This document shows, piece by piece, positions 36,947 through 45,221 of a DNA stretch of 64,000 nt (positions are counted from its first letter, which is position 1; each line of letters starts with the position of its first letter). The translations under genes were made by a program, and so were the position numbers. The notes under the pieces were generated by a model. The model saw only the letters and a program-made list of their open reading frames with translations, was not told the DNA's origin and did no database searches. The DNA is from Candidatus Finniella inopinata. GTDB taxonomy: Bacteria > Pseudomonadota > Alphaproteobacteria > Paracaedibacterales > CAIULA01. The stretch is from positions 62,001 through 126,000 of the forward strand of contig NZ_SCFB01000006.1 in NCBI RefSeq assembly GCF_004210305.1, written 5' to 3'.

Positions 36947-38659
36947 ATGTTTGCCCATCACCTTAAAATTTTAAAAGCAGGATTATGCTGTCTTCTCATA
37001 ATATACGGCCAGGACGCCTTCACTTCAGAAGGAGTAGGGACAGATTTAGAAAAGAGCACAAATCCCAACTTCGTGCATGTGGCCAAGCAAAATGAGGAAA
37101 AAAAAGATTTAAGCGGCCAATCAAAGAACCATAAAAAAATAAAACACCCCTATTTTTACGGTCAGATTGTTGGAAATTTAGGAAATACTGCGAATATTAG
37201 GCAATTAAAAGGTATTGTTACTAACAATATTGGGAGCATGGTGGTTAACATGCATCAGCCCTATTCGGGTGAGGGCGAGGTTTTTGTTCGGGCGTCCTTG
37301 ATTGTTGGGACTAGCCCTAAGTTTTTCAGGGCTTCGTTGGGAAGTGATAAAAACCGGTGTGATATTACGGTAAAAAACGGGGGTGTTCTTGGAAAATATG
37401 GAACAATTTATACTGGCAAAGTAACATTTATTGAAGGCAGTTCGTGGCTTTTGGGTATTAATTTTTTACAACAGACCTGTGGCATCTTAAATATGACAGG
37501 CCAGTTAACACTACCGACCAGCATTGAGATTGATAGACTGTTGGTGGGCACTCGTTTCAATTTCCAGACGAACGGCTATATTGTAGCGACGGGGTATACG
37601 AATGCTTTAACAGGCAGTATAAGTTTGATTGCCCTGAACGGTCTGCTTTCAGCCTATAACTTTGTTTTTGGTGAAACTCCGGTTACACCTGCTACAACGC
37701 CTGCATCTTACGCACTTATCCTGAAGAAACTATCAGCGCGAACGTCAGCTAACACGCCCACACCCATGGGTAGTTTAGACGAAGTAGTCAATATGACAAG
37801 GCGACAAGCAAAAAATTACCCCTCCAACTTCATAGGGGCAGCGACTCTTCGTGCGATCGCCACCGCTATTGGTTTCCCCAACACAAATACAACATCAAGC
37901 AATAGTGCGCCCATTTCTGCTTTTGTAACCAACATCAATATGAATGTAACAGTGCAGATGGTTACTCGGTCTGTGGATAATTTGATAAATTCTGTGTTTG
38001 GTTATGATGTTCAATCTAAAGGCGTGAAGTTCAGCGGTACAGACAACTCTACGTTGTTTTCTGGACAATTTATCAAAGATTCTAACGTCAAACCAAGCTC
38101 CCTCAATGATTCTCGAAAAAAAAAGAACAAAAAACGGGTTGTTATGCAAGGAACCATCGGTGAATACACGATATTAGAAGGGCAACTGGTTGCTACTTTA
38201 TTCAACCAGTCAAGCTATTACTCCTCCCCCATAACTCCACTGAAGTTTGGTAGAACAGTAAGCAATAATCCTGTGTACAAAACGCCAGCTACTCAATTAT
38301 CCATCTTTCTAAGAGCGGTTTTTGGAATTTCGGATTCTGATTATCAGACTATGATCCCAAGTCCTGTAAACCAAGAAGATTCAGGGGTGGTACTGACGAC
38401 TATTTTTGACTATGTTCTGGGTCGTAATCTTATAAAGCCGCTTAATCAATTCGGAGGTGATGGTGTCTTTAATCGCATTAATGCAAAGTCTGGTAGTTTT
38501 ACTCAATATGGAAGCAGAAATCCAATAACACCAAGCCATTTTCCTTTAAGCACCCCTTCTTCTTATTTTGAGGCAATTGGGATAACTTCTTCGGACAAAA
38601 CCCACGACATTCTTCGTCTAAAGGCATTGATCCAAGATCTTGTTGTGCCTGGATATTAG
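36947..38659 (+). CDS. Secreted protein, intact member of the paralogous family disrupted at 10 kb
   Basis: ATG 36947 gives a signal peptide (LKILKAGLCCLLIIYGQDAF); an upstream in-frame ATG at 36908 lacks a ribosome-binding site. The 570-residue protein has an N-terminal beta-rich half with Gly- and Asn-rich strands (FYGQIVGNLGNTANI, GGVLGKYGTIYTGKVTF). The C-terminal half is shared with the IS-disrupted gene at 10095-11916: FLRAVFGIS, DSGVVLTTIFDYVLGR, GVFNRIN and ILRLKALIQDL. The shared half also contains a conserved N-terminal part (LRAIATAIGF here, TRSLATALGC there). No known domain. The repeated occurrence suggests a secreted family specific to this lineage. Confidence 0.75.
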   Translation: MFAHHLKILKAGLCCLLIIYGQDAFTSEGVGTDLEKSTNPNFVHVAKQNEEKKDLSGQSKNHKKIKHPYFYGQIVGNLGNTANIRQLKGIVTNNIGSMVVNMHQPYSGEGEVFVRASLIVGTSPKFFRASLGSDKNRCDITVKNGGVLGKYGTIYTGKVTFIEGSSWLLGINFLQQTCGILNMTGQLTLPTSIEIDRLLVGTRFNFQTNGYIVATGYTNALTGSISLIALNGLLSAYNFVFGETPVTPATTPASYALILKKLSARTSANTPTPMGSLDEVVNMTRRQAKNYPSNFIGAATLRAIATAIGFPNTNTTSSNSAPISAFVTNINMNVTVQMVTRSVDNLINSVFGYDVQSKGVKFSGTDNSTLFSGQFIKDSNVKPSSLNDSRKKKNKKRVVMQGTIGEYTILEGQLVATLFNQSSYYSSPITPLKFGRTVSNNPVYKTPATQLSIFLRAVFGISDSDYQTMIPSPVNQEDSGVVLTTIFDYVLGRNLIKPLNQFGGDGVFNRINAKSGSFTQYGSRNPITPSHFPLSTPSSYFEAIGITSSDKTHDILRLKALIQDLVVPGY

Positions 38660-38754
38660 TTAAAGACTTTTGTCCCTTCCTCTCCTCCACCCCTTTTCCC
38701 CCCAAAAGGGTTTATGGGGGGCAAGAGGCAGGAAAGAGGAAAATACAGGCAAAG

Positions 38755-39666
38755 TTAGGATGAAAAGGTATCTTCAAATTCACCATTTCTGTTGAGAAAT
38801 TTTTTGATAAGGTCTGCGTTGAAATAGCCGTATTGATAAGACGCATCGAAAGCCTTTTGATGTTTAAGCCGTGCTTCAAGATAAGAATCTTTGGTGGGGT
38901 ATCTTTTATGAAACTCAGCATGCTTTCCCAAGTCAGTGTAAAAGTTTTCCGCTATCTGTTCCTCAGATAAGGGGCCATCTTTGAAACGTTCTCCAAATCC
39001 AATATATTGGTTATTTCCAACGCACACGACATTCTGACCTCGTGATGCCCCATCGTCAACTATATTTGAGTAGTCTGGTATATTCGTTATGTACACGAAG
39101 TGTCCCTTTTCTCGTTTGCAAGTAGGCTGATAAAAGGGTTTTTCACCAATACCTTTTCCATAAGGTAGCTGGTTATATAAGCCTGGTGAGAACAACTCTA
39201 AACTTTTCTCAAAAAATAATTGGTCAACATAGGTCATGAACGAATTTTTCCCAAGAATTTTCGCTAATGCAATACTTCTAACAGCCTTGCCTGCTGTTAA
39301 GCACTCAAGACTTGCCTTACGAAGAACAATGTCCTTTAGGGCAGGGAACAGTTGGGAAATAGCTTCGCCTTGAAAGACAGCCGTTGGAACATGATGACTA
39401 CCCAAAGAAAGAATTTCCCATCGCCAATAGCTAGATTCTATGGAACCTCTTTTATCTGCTTGGACGTACGTCCAATTTTCATTAATGTTTTTATAGGTTT
39501 CTATCGCTATACGTGCCACTTCAGAATTTATTTCTTCTTGATTGTGAAGTGGAGGTTTATATATGGCTTTGTCCATTTCATCGTTTTGTTTTTCAATGGT
39601 TAAGTAATCCGATGCAGACAGAGATCCTAAAGACGAAAAAAATAGAATTAAAAGAAATCTTTTCAT
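38755..39666 (-). CDS. Secreted protein-glutamine gamma-glutamyltransferase (Tgl-like transglutaminase)
   Basis: ATG 39666 opens a signal peptide (FLLILFFSSLGSLSAS); the frame is open further upstream but the signal fixes the start. The 303-residue protein resembles the small bacterial transglutaminase of Bacillus spores (Tgl). SLECLTAGKAVRSIALAKIL corresponds to the Glu-Cys-Ala-Thr-Ala nucleophile region. REKGHFVYITNIPDY corresponds to the GDCVYFKNPD strand, and GQNVVCVGNNQYIGFGE to the GENVI-LG-YYGHG strand. Such enzymes crosslink glutamine and lysine side chains. A signal peptide is unusual for Tgl and suggests an exported, perhaps host-directed, enzyme. Homology was judged by eye. Confidence 0.65.
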   Translation of the reverse strand: MKRFLLILFFSSLGSLSASDYLTIEKQNDEMDKAIYKPPLHNQEEINSEVARIAIETYKNINENWTYVQADKRGSIESSYWRWEILSLGSHHVPTAVFQGEAISQLFPALKDIVLRKASLECLTAGKAVRSIALAKILGKNSFMTYVDQLFFEKSLELFSPGLYNQLPYGKGIGEKPFYQPTCKREKGHFVYITNIPDYSNIVDDGASRGQNVVCVGNNQYIGFGERFKDGPLSEEQIAENFYTDLGKHAEFHKRYPTKDSYLEARLKHQKAFDASYQYGYFNADLIKKFLNRNGEFEDTFSS

Positions 39667-40077
39667 AATAAAAACCGAAGGTATGTAGAATTGTTTGTGC
39701 CTTTTATATGGCTTTAATATGTTTAATTTCAAGTAGAAATATAAAACTCCCTGCACATAAAATTATTCATGTGACATTTTATTTCACTTATAACGAATGA
39801 GCTAGCCTCGTGGCGAGTTCTTGTTTTGGACGATGTACCACAAGAGATAAACTGGAGGCAACCTCTACCTAGCTTATACCCTTCGCCTTTCAAAATCTGC
39901 TTTTCGAAGATCGCGTCACTTCGCGTCCTCATGTCCCCCTCTGTTCACTCCGGGCGCTCAGGATTTATTTTCAAATCCATTGGATATAGAACTATCTGGA
40001 CCTTAATTTTTAGGCGTTGCAAAAAGATATAATTTTAGTAAAATAATAGATAGATGGCATTTTATGGTGATTGATCT
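39667..40077. other. Gene-free stretch, 411 bases
   Basis: This holds the upstream region of the transglutaminase-like gene and the promoter region of the small protein at 40078. A GC-richer block at 39890-39960 (CGAAGATCGCGTCACTTCG, then GTCCTCATGTCCCC) differs from its AT-rich surroundings and may be a repeat remnant. No other copy was found in the window and no convincing gene was seen. Confidence 0.4.
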
Positions 40078-40302
40078 ATGCAAAAAGCTCCTATGGTGTT
40101 AGTGGTGATTTTAATAAATCTGCTTTTATCTATCCAATGTCCTGCAGTAGCCAAAGATAATGCTTTAGAGAATTCTTACTCCACCCCTAAACTATGTCCA
40201 TCAAAATTAAAGAAGTTCTTTGCCATAGCTTTATTGTTATCAGATGGTAACTATTCTATGTCTAAAGGCATGCATAATTTACGCCGCCCCTCAAAGAAAT
40301 AG
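40078..40302 (+). CDS. Small secreted protein, 74 residues
   Basis: A clear signal peptide (APMVLVVILINLLLSIQCPAVA) precedes a mature part of about 48 residues, basic and Ser-rich, with a short hydrophobic helix (KKFFAIALLL). GGTGA lies upstream of ATG 40078. No family known. Its 3' end overlaps a doubtful minus-strand frame by 12 bases. Confidence 0.5.
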   Translation: MQKAPMVLVVILINLLLSIQCPAVAKDNALENSYSTPKLCPSKLKKFFAIALLLSDGNYSMSKGMHNLRRPSKK

Positions 40303-40557
40303 ATTAAAAAAATAAGGTTCCGCAGAAATAACAAAGGCTTTTGGCCGTGCGTTAAACGCATCGATGTATTGACGTATTTCTTCTTTTCTTTGTTTTTGCC
40401 AGTCTTTACGGCCATAAATGGAAAGACATAGATGAAAAGGTTTCTTTTTAGGACTTCTTAAAACCGTTTTGGGAGGAAGTAAGATACGGCCTTTTCCTTT
40501 TTCCCCGTTTAGGGTCAAGCCGTAGGCTTTCGGCGCCCCTGTAAAATTTGTGTACAA
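40291..40557 (-). CDS. Doubtful 88-residue ORF or gene remnant
   Basis: The frame is open on the minus strand with only a TTG start at 40557. The product (YGLTLNGEKGKGRILLPPKT, later DWQKQRKEEIRQYIDAFNAR) looks protein-like and ends EPYFFNLFL. It may be the 3' remnant of a lost gene. No ATG or ribosome-binding site was found. The remaining 145 bases up to the LysR gene contain nothing recognised. Confidence 0.3.
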   Translation of the reverse strand: MYTNFTGAPKAYGLTLNGEKGKGRILLPPKTVLRSPKKKPFHLCLSIYGRKDWQKQRKEEIRQYIDAFNARPKAFVISAEPYFFNLFL

Positions 40558-40702
40558 AACCTTCAGAGTATGTAATATAAACCCCTAGGATGGTGTCGTG
40601 TCTGAGGGGATGTCGTATGTTTTCGCTGCATTTCCAAGGAGAGGCCAGGCTTTGTATTCTTTACGAATAACTTAAGTCTGGAAAAACTTTAAGGGATGTA
40701 GA

Positions 40703-41614
40703 ATGGATTGGGATAAGTTACGTGCCTTTCATGTAGTCGCAAGGTGTGGAAGTTTTGCTAAGGCAGCACAAGAATTTCATTTGTCTCCTTCGGCTGTTAG
40801 TCGCCAAATTGCTGATATTGAACACAGCTTAGGCGTCAGTTTATTTAATCGCCACCCCCGCGGATTAACGCTAACTGGGTCCGGTGAAATCCTATTCCAA
40901 AACACGGCAGAAGTTTTAGAAAAATTGCGCGAAACGGAGATGCTTTTAAAAAGTGATCGCAACGAAGCTAAGGGTTTGCTTCGTGTGGCTACGACTTTTG
41001 CCTTAAGTAATTCCTGGTTAACACGTTACTTGAAAAACTTTTTCGACCTCTATCCTGATATACAACTGACCATAATTGGTAACGATGATGAATTGGACTT
41101 ACAAATTCGTCAGGCCGATGTAGCGATTCGAACGGCTTTGCCCCATCAGCCAGAGCTTGTACAGATTTATCTGACAACTTTTCATCTAAGGCTGTACGCT
41201 TCGAGGGAGTATTTAGACAAATTTGGCATTCCCAAGGAGCCAGAAGATTTAAGCCAACACCGCTTATTGGTTTACGGTGATGATGCACCTAACCCCTTCG
41301 GCAATATCAATTGGCTTTTACATTTTGGTTTACAAAAAAATCAACCCCCACGGACTCCATTTTTACGAATAAATTCTGCTTATGGTCTTACAAGATGCGT
41401 AGAAGCTGGTCTTGGGATTGCTGCTATTTCTAAGGAATATGCCATCGCTGAGACAACTGATTTAGTAGTTCTGCCGAATTTTATTGGACCGTCCGTTAAA
41501 ATTTACTATGTTTATCCTAAATCTTTACAAAAATTTAAAAGGGTTACTGTTCTTGGTGATTTTTTAAGGGAAACTTTGGAAAAAGAAAACGCCGAACAGA
41601 ATTCAAATAGCTAG
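40703..41614 (+). CDS. LysR-family transcriptional regulator
   Basis: The 303-residue protein has the N-terminal winged helix-turn-helix typical of LysR proteins (GSFAKAAQEFHLSPSAVSRQ, then HSLGVSLFNRHPRGLTLT). The co-inducer-binding domain runs from residue 90 (GLLRVATTFALSNSWLTRYL). It is followed 17 bases later by an MFS transporter on the same strand, which it probably controls; the ligand is unknown. AAGGG is present before the ATG. Confidence 0.9.
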   Translation: MDWDKLRAFHVVARCGSFAKAAQEFHLSPSAVSRQIADIEHSLGVSLFNRHPRGLTLTGSGEILFQNTAEVLEKLRETEMLLKSDRNEAKGLLRVATTFALSNSWLTRYLKNFFDLYPDIQLTIIGNDDELDLQIRQADVAIRTALPHQPELVQIYLTTFHLRLYASREYLDKFGIPKEPEDLSQHRLLVYGDDAPNPFGNINWLLHFGLQKNQPPRTPFLRINSAYGLTRCVEAGLGIAAISKEYAIAETTDLVVLPNFIGPSVKIYYVYPKSLQKFKRVTVLGDFLRETLEKENAEQNSNS

Positions 41615-41631
41615 GGCAAAAAATAAATAGT

Positions 41632-42933
41632 ATGTCTTTTGGGCGCCTTCGGGTTAATAAACAGGTTGTTTTCGCAACATTAGGTAATTGTGTGGAGTGC
41701 TATGACGTCACTTTATACAGTTTTTTTGCAACGTTATTGGCGCCCCTTTTTTTTCCGTCAGACAGGCCCGGTTTATCCTTATTGGCTAGCTTTGCTGCCT
41801 TTGCCTTAGGTATGGCTATGCGCCCCTTAGGGGGCATCGTTTTTGGACATGTCGGGGATAAATATGGTCGAAAATATGCTTTAAAAACCTCACTTTTCTT
41901 AATTGTTTTACCAACGCTAGTCATCAGCTTGTTGCCAACGTATCAAGAAATTGGTGCAGCAGCCCCCATCGTTTTAGTTTCTTGTTTGCTTTTGCAAGGA
42001 TTATGTGTCGGGGGGGAATATTCCGGTGCCTCAGTATTTGTCGTTGAGCATACAAAGAAAAGTAGTCCTGGTTTTTGGGGCGCTGTTCTTATTTCCTCTG
42101 GATTTTTGGGTAGCTTAATCGGAACATTGATGGGATACCTGTTCACAAAATATTTTGATCCTGCATGGGGTTGGCGATTCCCCTTTCTAATTGGCGGCGT
42201 TTTTGGGTTGATTGGCTTTCATCGTTCATACAAACTGCAAGAAACCCCTGACTTCCAAAAGATTATTGATGAAAAGTTGACAATTACAAGACCACTGCTC
42301 ACTGTCTTGAAAAGCTACCCTCTAAATTTTATGTGCGTAATTTGTGTTGGTGGAGCTTCGTTTATACCCGTTTATGCCGCAACAACCTATCTGGGGTCCA
42401 TTTTGTCCCAAGACTTGAACCTGGCTCATTCGCAAATTATGCTTTTTTATAGCCTGGCCATGGTCATCTATTTGGTTTTTCTTCCCATTATGGGGGCTTT
42501 GGGCGACCGTTTCGGCGCCAAAAGAATGATGATCTTAGGTGCCCTTGGTATGGTTTTCTTATCTTACCCTTTGTTTTGTTTATTATCGGCCCGCACGCTG
42601 ATGGCGGCCATCATTACGCAAGTTGTTTTATCAATCTTGAATACCATTTTCTCAGGTCCCTCTTTATTGTTTAAAGCGGGTCTTTTCCCAACAACCGGTC
42701 GACATAGTGCCTTGGGAGTTGGATATAATTTAGGGGGCGCCATCTTCGGTGGCACAGGACCCTTGATTTGCGCCGCGCTTGTAGGGTGGTCGAATGATTA
42801 TCGATCCGCAGGTTTATATGTAACGTTTGGTGGCCTTTTAGGGTTAATTGGGGTCTGCTTTGCCCGAAAAGTCGATCACAGCTTTGAAAAACAAGCTGAC
42901 CAAGTGTCTAAAATTAAACAGCTGGTTGCCTAA
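41632..42933 (+). CDS. MFS transporter, metabolite/proton symporter type (ProP-like)
   Basis: The 433-residue protein has about 12 transmembrane helices and the motifs of this MFS subgroup: LGNCVECYDVTLYSFFA at the N-terminus, RPLGGIVFGHVGDKYGRK in the loop between helices 2 and 3, and GLCVGGEYSGASVFVVEH in helix 5. It forms a unit with the LysR gene. The broken MFS gene at 21919 is a relative. The substrate (an osmolyte, organic acid or host metabolite) cannot be told from sequence. Confidence 0.88.
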   Translation: MSFGRLRVNKQVVFATLGNCVECYDVTLYSFFATLLAPLFFPSDRPGLSLLASFAAFALGMAMRPLGGIVFGHVGDKYGRKYALKTSLFLIVLPTLVISLLPTYQEIGAAAPIVLVSCLLLQGLCVGGEYSGASVFVVEHTKKSSPGFWGAVLISSGFLGSLIGTLMGYLFTKYFDPAWGWRFPFLIGGVFGLIGFHRSYKLQETPDFQKIIDEKLTITRPLLTVLKSYPLNFMCVICVGGASFIPVYAATTYLGSILSQDLNLAHSQIMLFYSLAMVIYLVFLPIMGALGDRFGAKRMMILGALGMVFLSYPLFCLLSARTLMAAIITQVVLSILNTIFSGPSLLFKAGLFPTTGRHSALGVGYNLGGAIFGGTGPLICAALVGWSNDYRSAGLYVTFGGLLGLIGVCFARKVDHSFEKQADQVSKIKQLVA

Positions 42934-42982
42934 AGCATTTTCCGAAGATTTATACTCCTTCTAAATGCAAAACTAAATCTTC

Positions 42983-43010
42983 TTGATTTCATCGCAAAAA
43001 GGTCTATCTT
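42983..43010 (+). promoter_or_regulatory. Putative promoter of the tmRNA gene
   Basis: TTGATT (42983-42988) and TATCTT (43005-43010) are separated by 16 bases and lie just upstream of a hairpin (GTTGATGCAAATCAAC, 43017-43032) that may start the precursor. Confidence 0.45.
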
Positions 43011-43016
43011 TATACT

Positions 43017-43360
43017 GTTGATGCAAATCAACTATGGCGATAAACATCATGTGAAATAGACGGAGCGGACCCGGGGGCGGTACCCGGCGCCTCCACCAAA
43101 AATATGGGGGCGAAATAGGATCGACGTACGTGATAAAGATATGATTTTTGCCCGGCATTGTTCCGCCGTTATCGGGCTATTTTTATAAGTGCCAATTTAA
43201 ACAGCACTCGCTTAGGTGCAAACCGTAATCGTCGGAAAGCTGCAAATGCTAACCGCGGTCAACGTTTTGCAATCGCTGCCTAACCTTCAGTATTACTGTC
43301 GGTAAGGTTGTGAAACTTAGCGCGGTACGGGGGCAACCGGGCAACAGAATGCCCCCACTT
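43017..43360 (+). ncRNA. ssrA: tmRNA, circularly permuted two-piece form
   Basis: The acceptor piece comes first and ends CGCCTCCACCA at 43088-43098, with a T-stem CCGGG/CCCGG. The coding piece begins GGGGGCG (43106-43112), which pairs with CGCCTCC, followed by AAATAGGATCGACG. This permuted order is a mark of alphaproteobacteria. The tag frame starts at GCA 43218 and stops at TAA 43281-43283. It gives 21 residues that start ANRNRRKAAN and end RFAIAA, unusually rich in Arg and Asn. A GGGGGCA/TGCCCCC stem (43329-43356) ends the gene. tmRNA rescues stalled ribosomes and tags the product for proteolysis. Confidence 0.93.
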
Positions 43361-43393
43361 TGTTAGGGATTTTAAAAGTTATTTGGGGTTCAA

Positions 43394-43870
43394 GTGAGCA
43401 AAAAAGATCAACTTGATTATGAGAAAATGGTTCAGGTAGCACTGGGGGCTGTTGTTCGTGAGGCTTTGTCCGTGGCTGCTAATTATGGTTTACCAGACCT
43501 CCATCACTTTTATGTAACGTTTGCAACCGACCACCCATTGGTACAAATTCCTGATTATTTGCGGGAACAGTACATGGATGAAATGACCATTGTTTTGCAG
43601 CATGAGTTTTGGGATTTAACGGTTGATGATACCCGGTTTGCGGTCACGTTATGTTTTGATGATATAAATGAACGGCTTGTCATTCCTTTTGAATCAATCA
43701 TCAGCTTTGTTGACCCATCAGTTAAATTTGGTTTGCAATTTAGCCCTGAATATACAGCGCTGGAACCAGGTGAAGAGGATACTCAAGCGCCAATTACACC
43801 GGCTGTGGATGAAAACGGCAACCCCGTATCAAACGTGGTGACCTTGGATACGTTTCGCAAGAAACCCTAA
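43394..43870 (+). CDS. sspB: ClpXP adaptor SspB, alphaproteobacterial type
   Basis: The 158-residue protein begins at GTG 43394 and matches the SspB-alpha family: YGLPDLHHFYVTFATDHPLV, FWDLTVDDTRFAVTLCF and ERLVIPFESIISFVDPSVKFGLQF. A flexible acidic tail and a C-terminal peptide (VTLDTFRKKP) would dock ClpX. SspB delivers ssrA-tagged proteins to ClpXP. It starts about 35 bases after the tmRNA gene, a position that matches its function. Confidence 0.9.
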   Translation: MSKKDQLDYEKMVQVALGAVVREALSVAANYGLPDLHHFYVTFATDHPLVQIPDYLREQYMDEMTIVLQHEFWDLTVDDTRFAVTLCFDDINERLVIPFESIISFVDPSVKFGLQFSPEYTALEPGEEDTQAPITPAVDENGNPVSNVVTLDTFRKKP

Positions 43871-44632
43871 ATGAAGGCTAAAAAAGCTCCTTCCTCCTTT
43901 TCTTTGCCGGGATTTTCGTTGCTAGAAATAGCCATGGTGCTGTGCATAATTGGAATTATCGGCAGTTTTGCATTGCCCGCTCTGACACAGATGATGAAAC
44001 AACAAAAGGTTCATAAAACAGAGCAACACCTTAACCAAATCACTCAAGCCTTGGCCAGCTTCGTTTTAACTCACAAGCGCCTACCTTGTGCTGCCGCACC
44101 TGGAGGTTCTGATGGCGTCAGTCAAAACGGCCGTGTCATTGGTTTGGTACCCTACAGAACTCTGGGCCTACCCGAAGCCACCGCCAAAGACGGATATCGC
44201 CACTGGATAACGTATGCCGTCGTGCCAGAGCTTACCAATACAGACGACCTGATGATGCCCCAAACAGATTCTGCCCCTGAAAGGGTTTTCTGCGAAATTA
44301 GTAACCCCCTTGCCGAGGTACAGGTTCATGACGCGCAAGGTCGATCGGTTATGCAAAATAGCAGGGGAGATTTTATCGCCTTTGTCTTGGTTAGCCATGG
44401 TACCAAGGGAGAAGGAGCCTTTACTGATGCTGGCAATCGAAGACCAACCTCTTCCCACGATAAGGCTGTGAATGCGGCCGATGATTTAATCTTCGTTGAT
44501 CGCCAGCCATCTGCGGACCCGGACAATTTTTTTGATGATACCGTACGGTGGGTCACCCGCAATAATTTACTGGCTATTTATGGACAAAAGCCCTGTCAAC
44601 GACGGGACGATGCCAATCACTCGCTTGATTAA
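43871..44632 (+). CDS. Prepilin-like protein (type IV pilin/type II pseudopilin N-terminus)
   Basis: The ATG follows the sspB stop with no gap (TAAATG), so translation is probably coupled. The 253-residue protein carries a class III signal: basic leader, then LPGFSLLEIAMVLCIIGIIG, with cleavage expected after Gly and Glu at +5, and a hydrophobic helix. The C-terminal domain has Cys residues (RLPCAAAPGG, PERVFCEIS, QKPCQRR) and a DNRRP-like loop. No pilus or T2SS assembly genes are near. It is an orphan pilin-like protein whose assembly system must be elsewhere, if present. Confidence 0.75.
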   Translation: MKAKKAPSSFSLPGFSLLEIAMVLCIIGIIGSFALPALTQMMKQQKVHKTEQHLNQITQALASFVLTHKRLPCAAAPGGSDGVSQNGRVIGLVPYRTLGLPEATAKDGYRHWITYAVVPELTNTDDLMMPQTDSAPERVFCEISNPLAEVQVHDAQGRSVMQNSRGDFIAFVLVSHGTKGEGAFTDAGNRRPTSSHDKAVNAADDLIFVDRQPSADPDNFFDDTVRWVTRNNLLAIYGQKPCQRRDDANHSLD

Positions 44633-44637
44633 TCAAA

Positions 44638-45201
44638 ATGGCTAAGCAAACGCAAAGAACCGACATGCTAAAGACTCTTGGGTTATTGGATTGGACTGCC
44701 ATCAGTGATCAAATTAACCATCACCTACAGGAATATTTTGCCGGCAGATCTTCTTTGGTCATTGCCGGCTTCAGCCAACATCAATTTGAGCCCGACATTA
44801 TGTCCTATTTGCAGTTTTGGCATCAACAGGGCGGGGTGTGCTGCCTGCCCGTGATTGTAGGCCCTGACCAAGCGCTTGCTTTCCGGCAGTGGAATGTTGA
44901 TAAACCGTTGGTAAAGGGTGTTTATGACATTTGGACGCCCCCAGAGACGGAGCCTGAAGTGATTCCCGACGTGCTTTTGGTCCCCTTGGTTGCCTTTGGT
45001 CCGTTTGGCGCGCGCCTGGGGCGTGGGGGAGGATATTATGACCGGACCATAAAGGCTTTGCGAGGCAGGGTGCAAAAACCGCAGGTTATAGGGGTGGCTG
45101 CGCACCAGCAATTTATAGAATTCTTGGAGACAAACCCCCACGACGAACCCCTCGACGGCGTCGTGACCGACAAGGGGATTTGGAGTGAAGGGTTTAGGTA
45201 G
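44638..45201 (+). CDS. 5-formyltetrahydrofolate cyclo-ligase
   Basis: The 187-residue protein shows the ATP-binding signature FGPFGARLGRGGGYYDRTI and the C-terminal EPLDGVVTDKG of the MTHFS family. It makes 5,10-methenyl-THF from 5-formyl-THF using ATP. The start is ATG 44638, five bases after the preceding stop, so it belongs to the sspB-pilin transcript. Confidence 0.9.
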   Translation: MAKQTQRTDMLKTLGLLDWTAISDQINHHLQEYFAGRSSLVIAGFSQHQFEPDIMSYLQFWHQQGGVCCLPVIVGPDQALAFRQWNVDKPLVKGVYDIWTPPETEPEVIPDVLLVPLVAFGPFGARLGRGGGYYDRTIKALRGRVQKPQVIGVAAHQQFIEFLETNPHDEPLDGVVTDKGIWSEGFR

Positions 45202-45221
45202 GGCGTCCAAAATTACCTAAA

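Noticed and set aside
38660..38754. C/G-rich stretch as a strong terminator
   Set aside because: Stems of C and G runs can form but no T-run follows on either strand, so support is too weak.
39830..39970. Possible gene in the GC-richer block upstream of 40078
   Set aside because: The frame on the minus strand is short, has odd composition and no ribosome-binding site; no family or repeat partner was seen.
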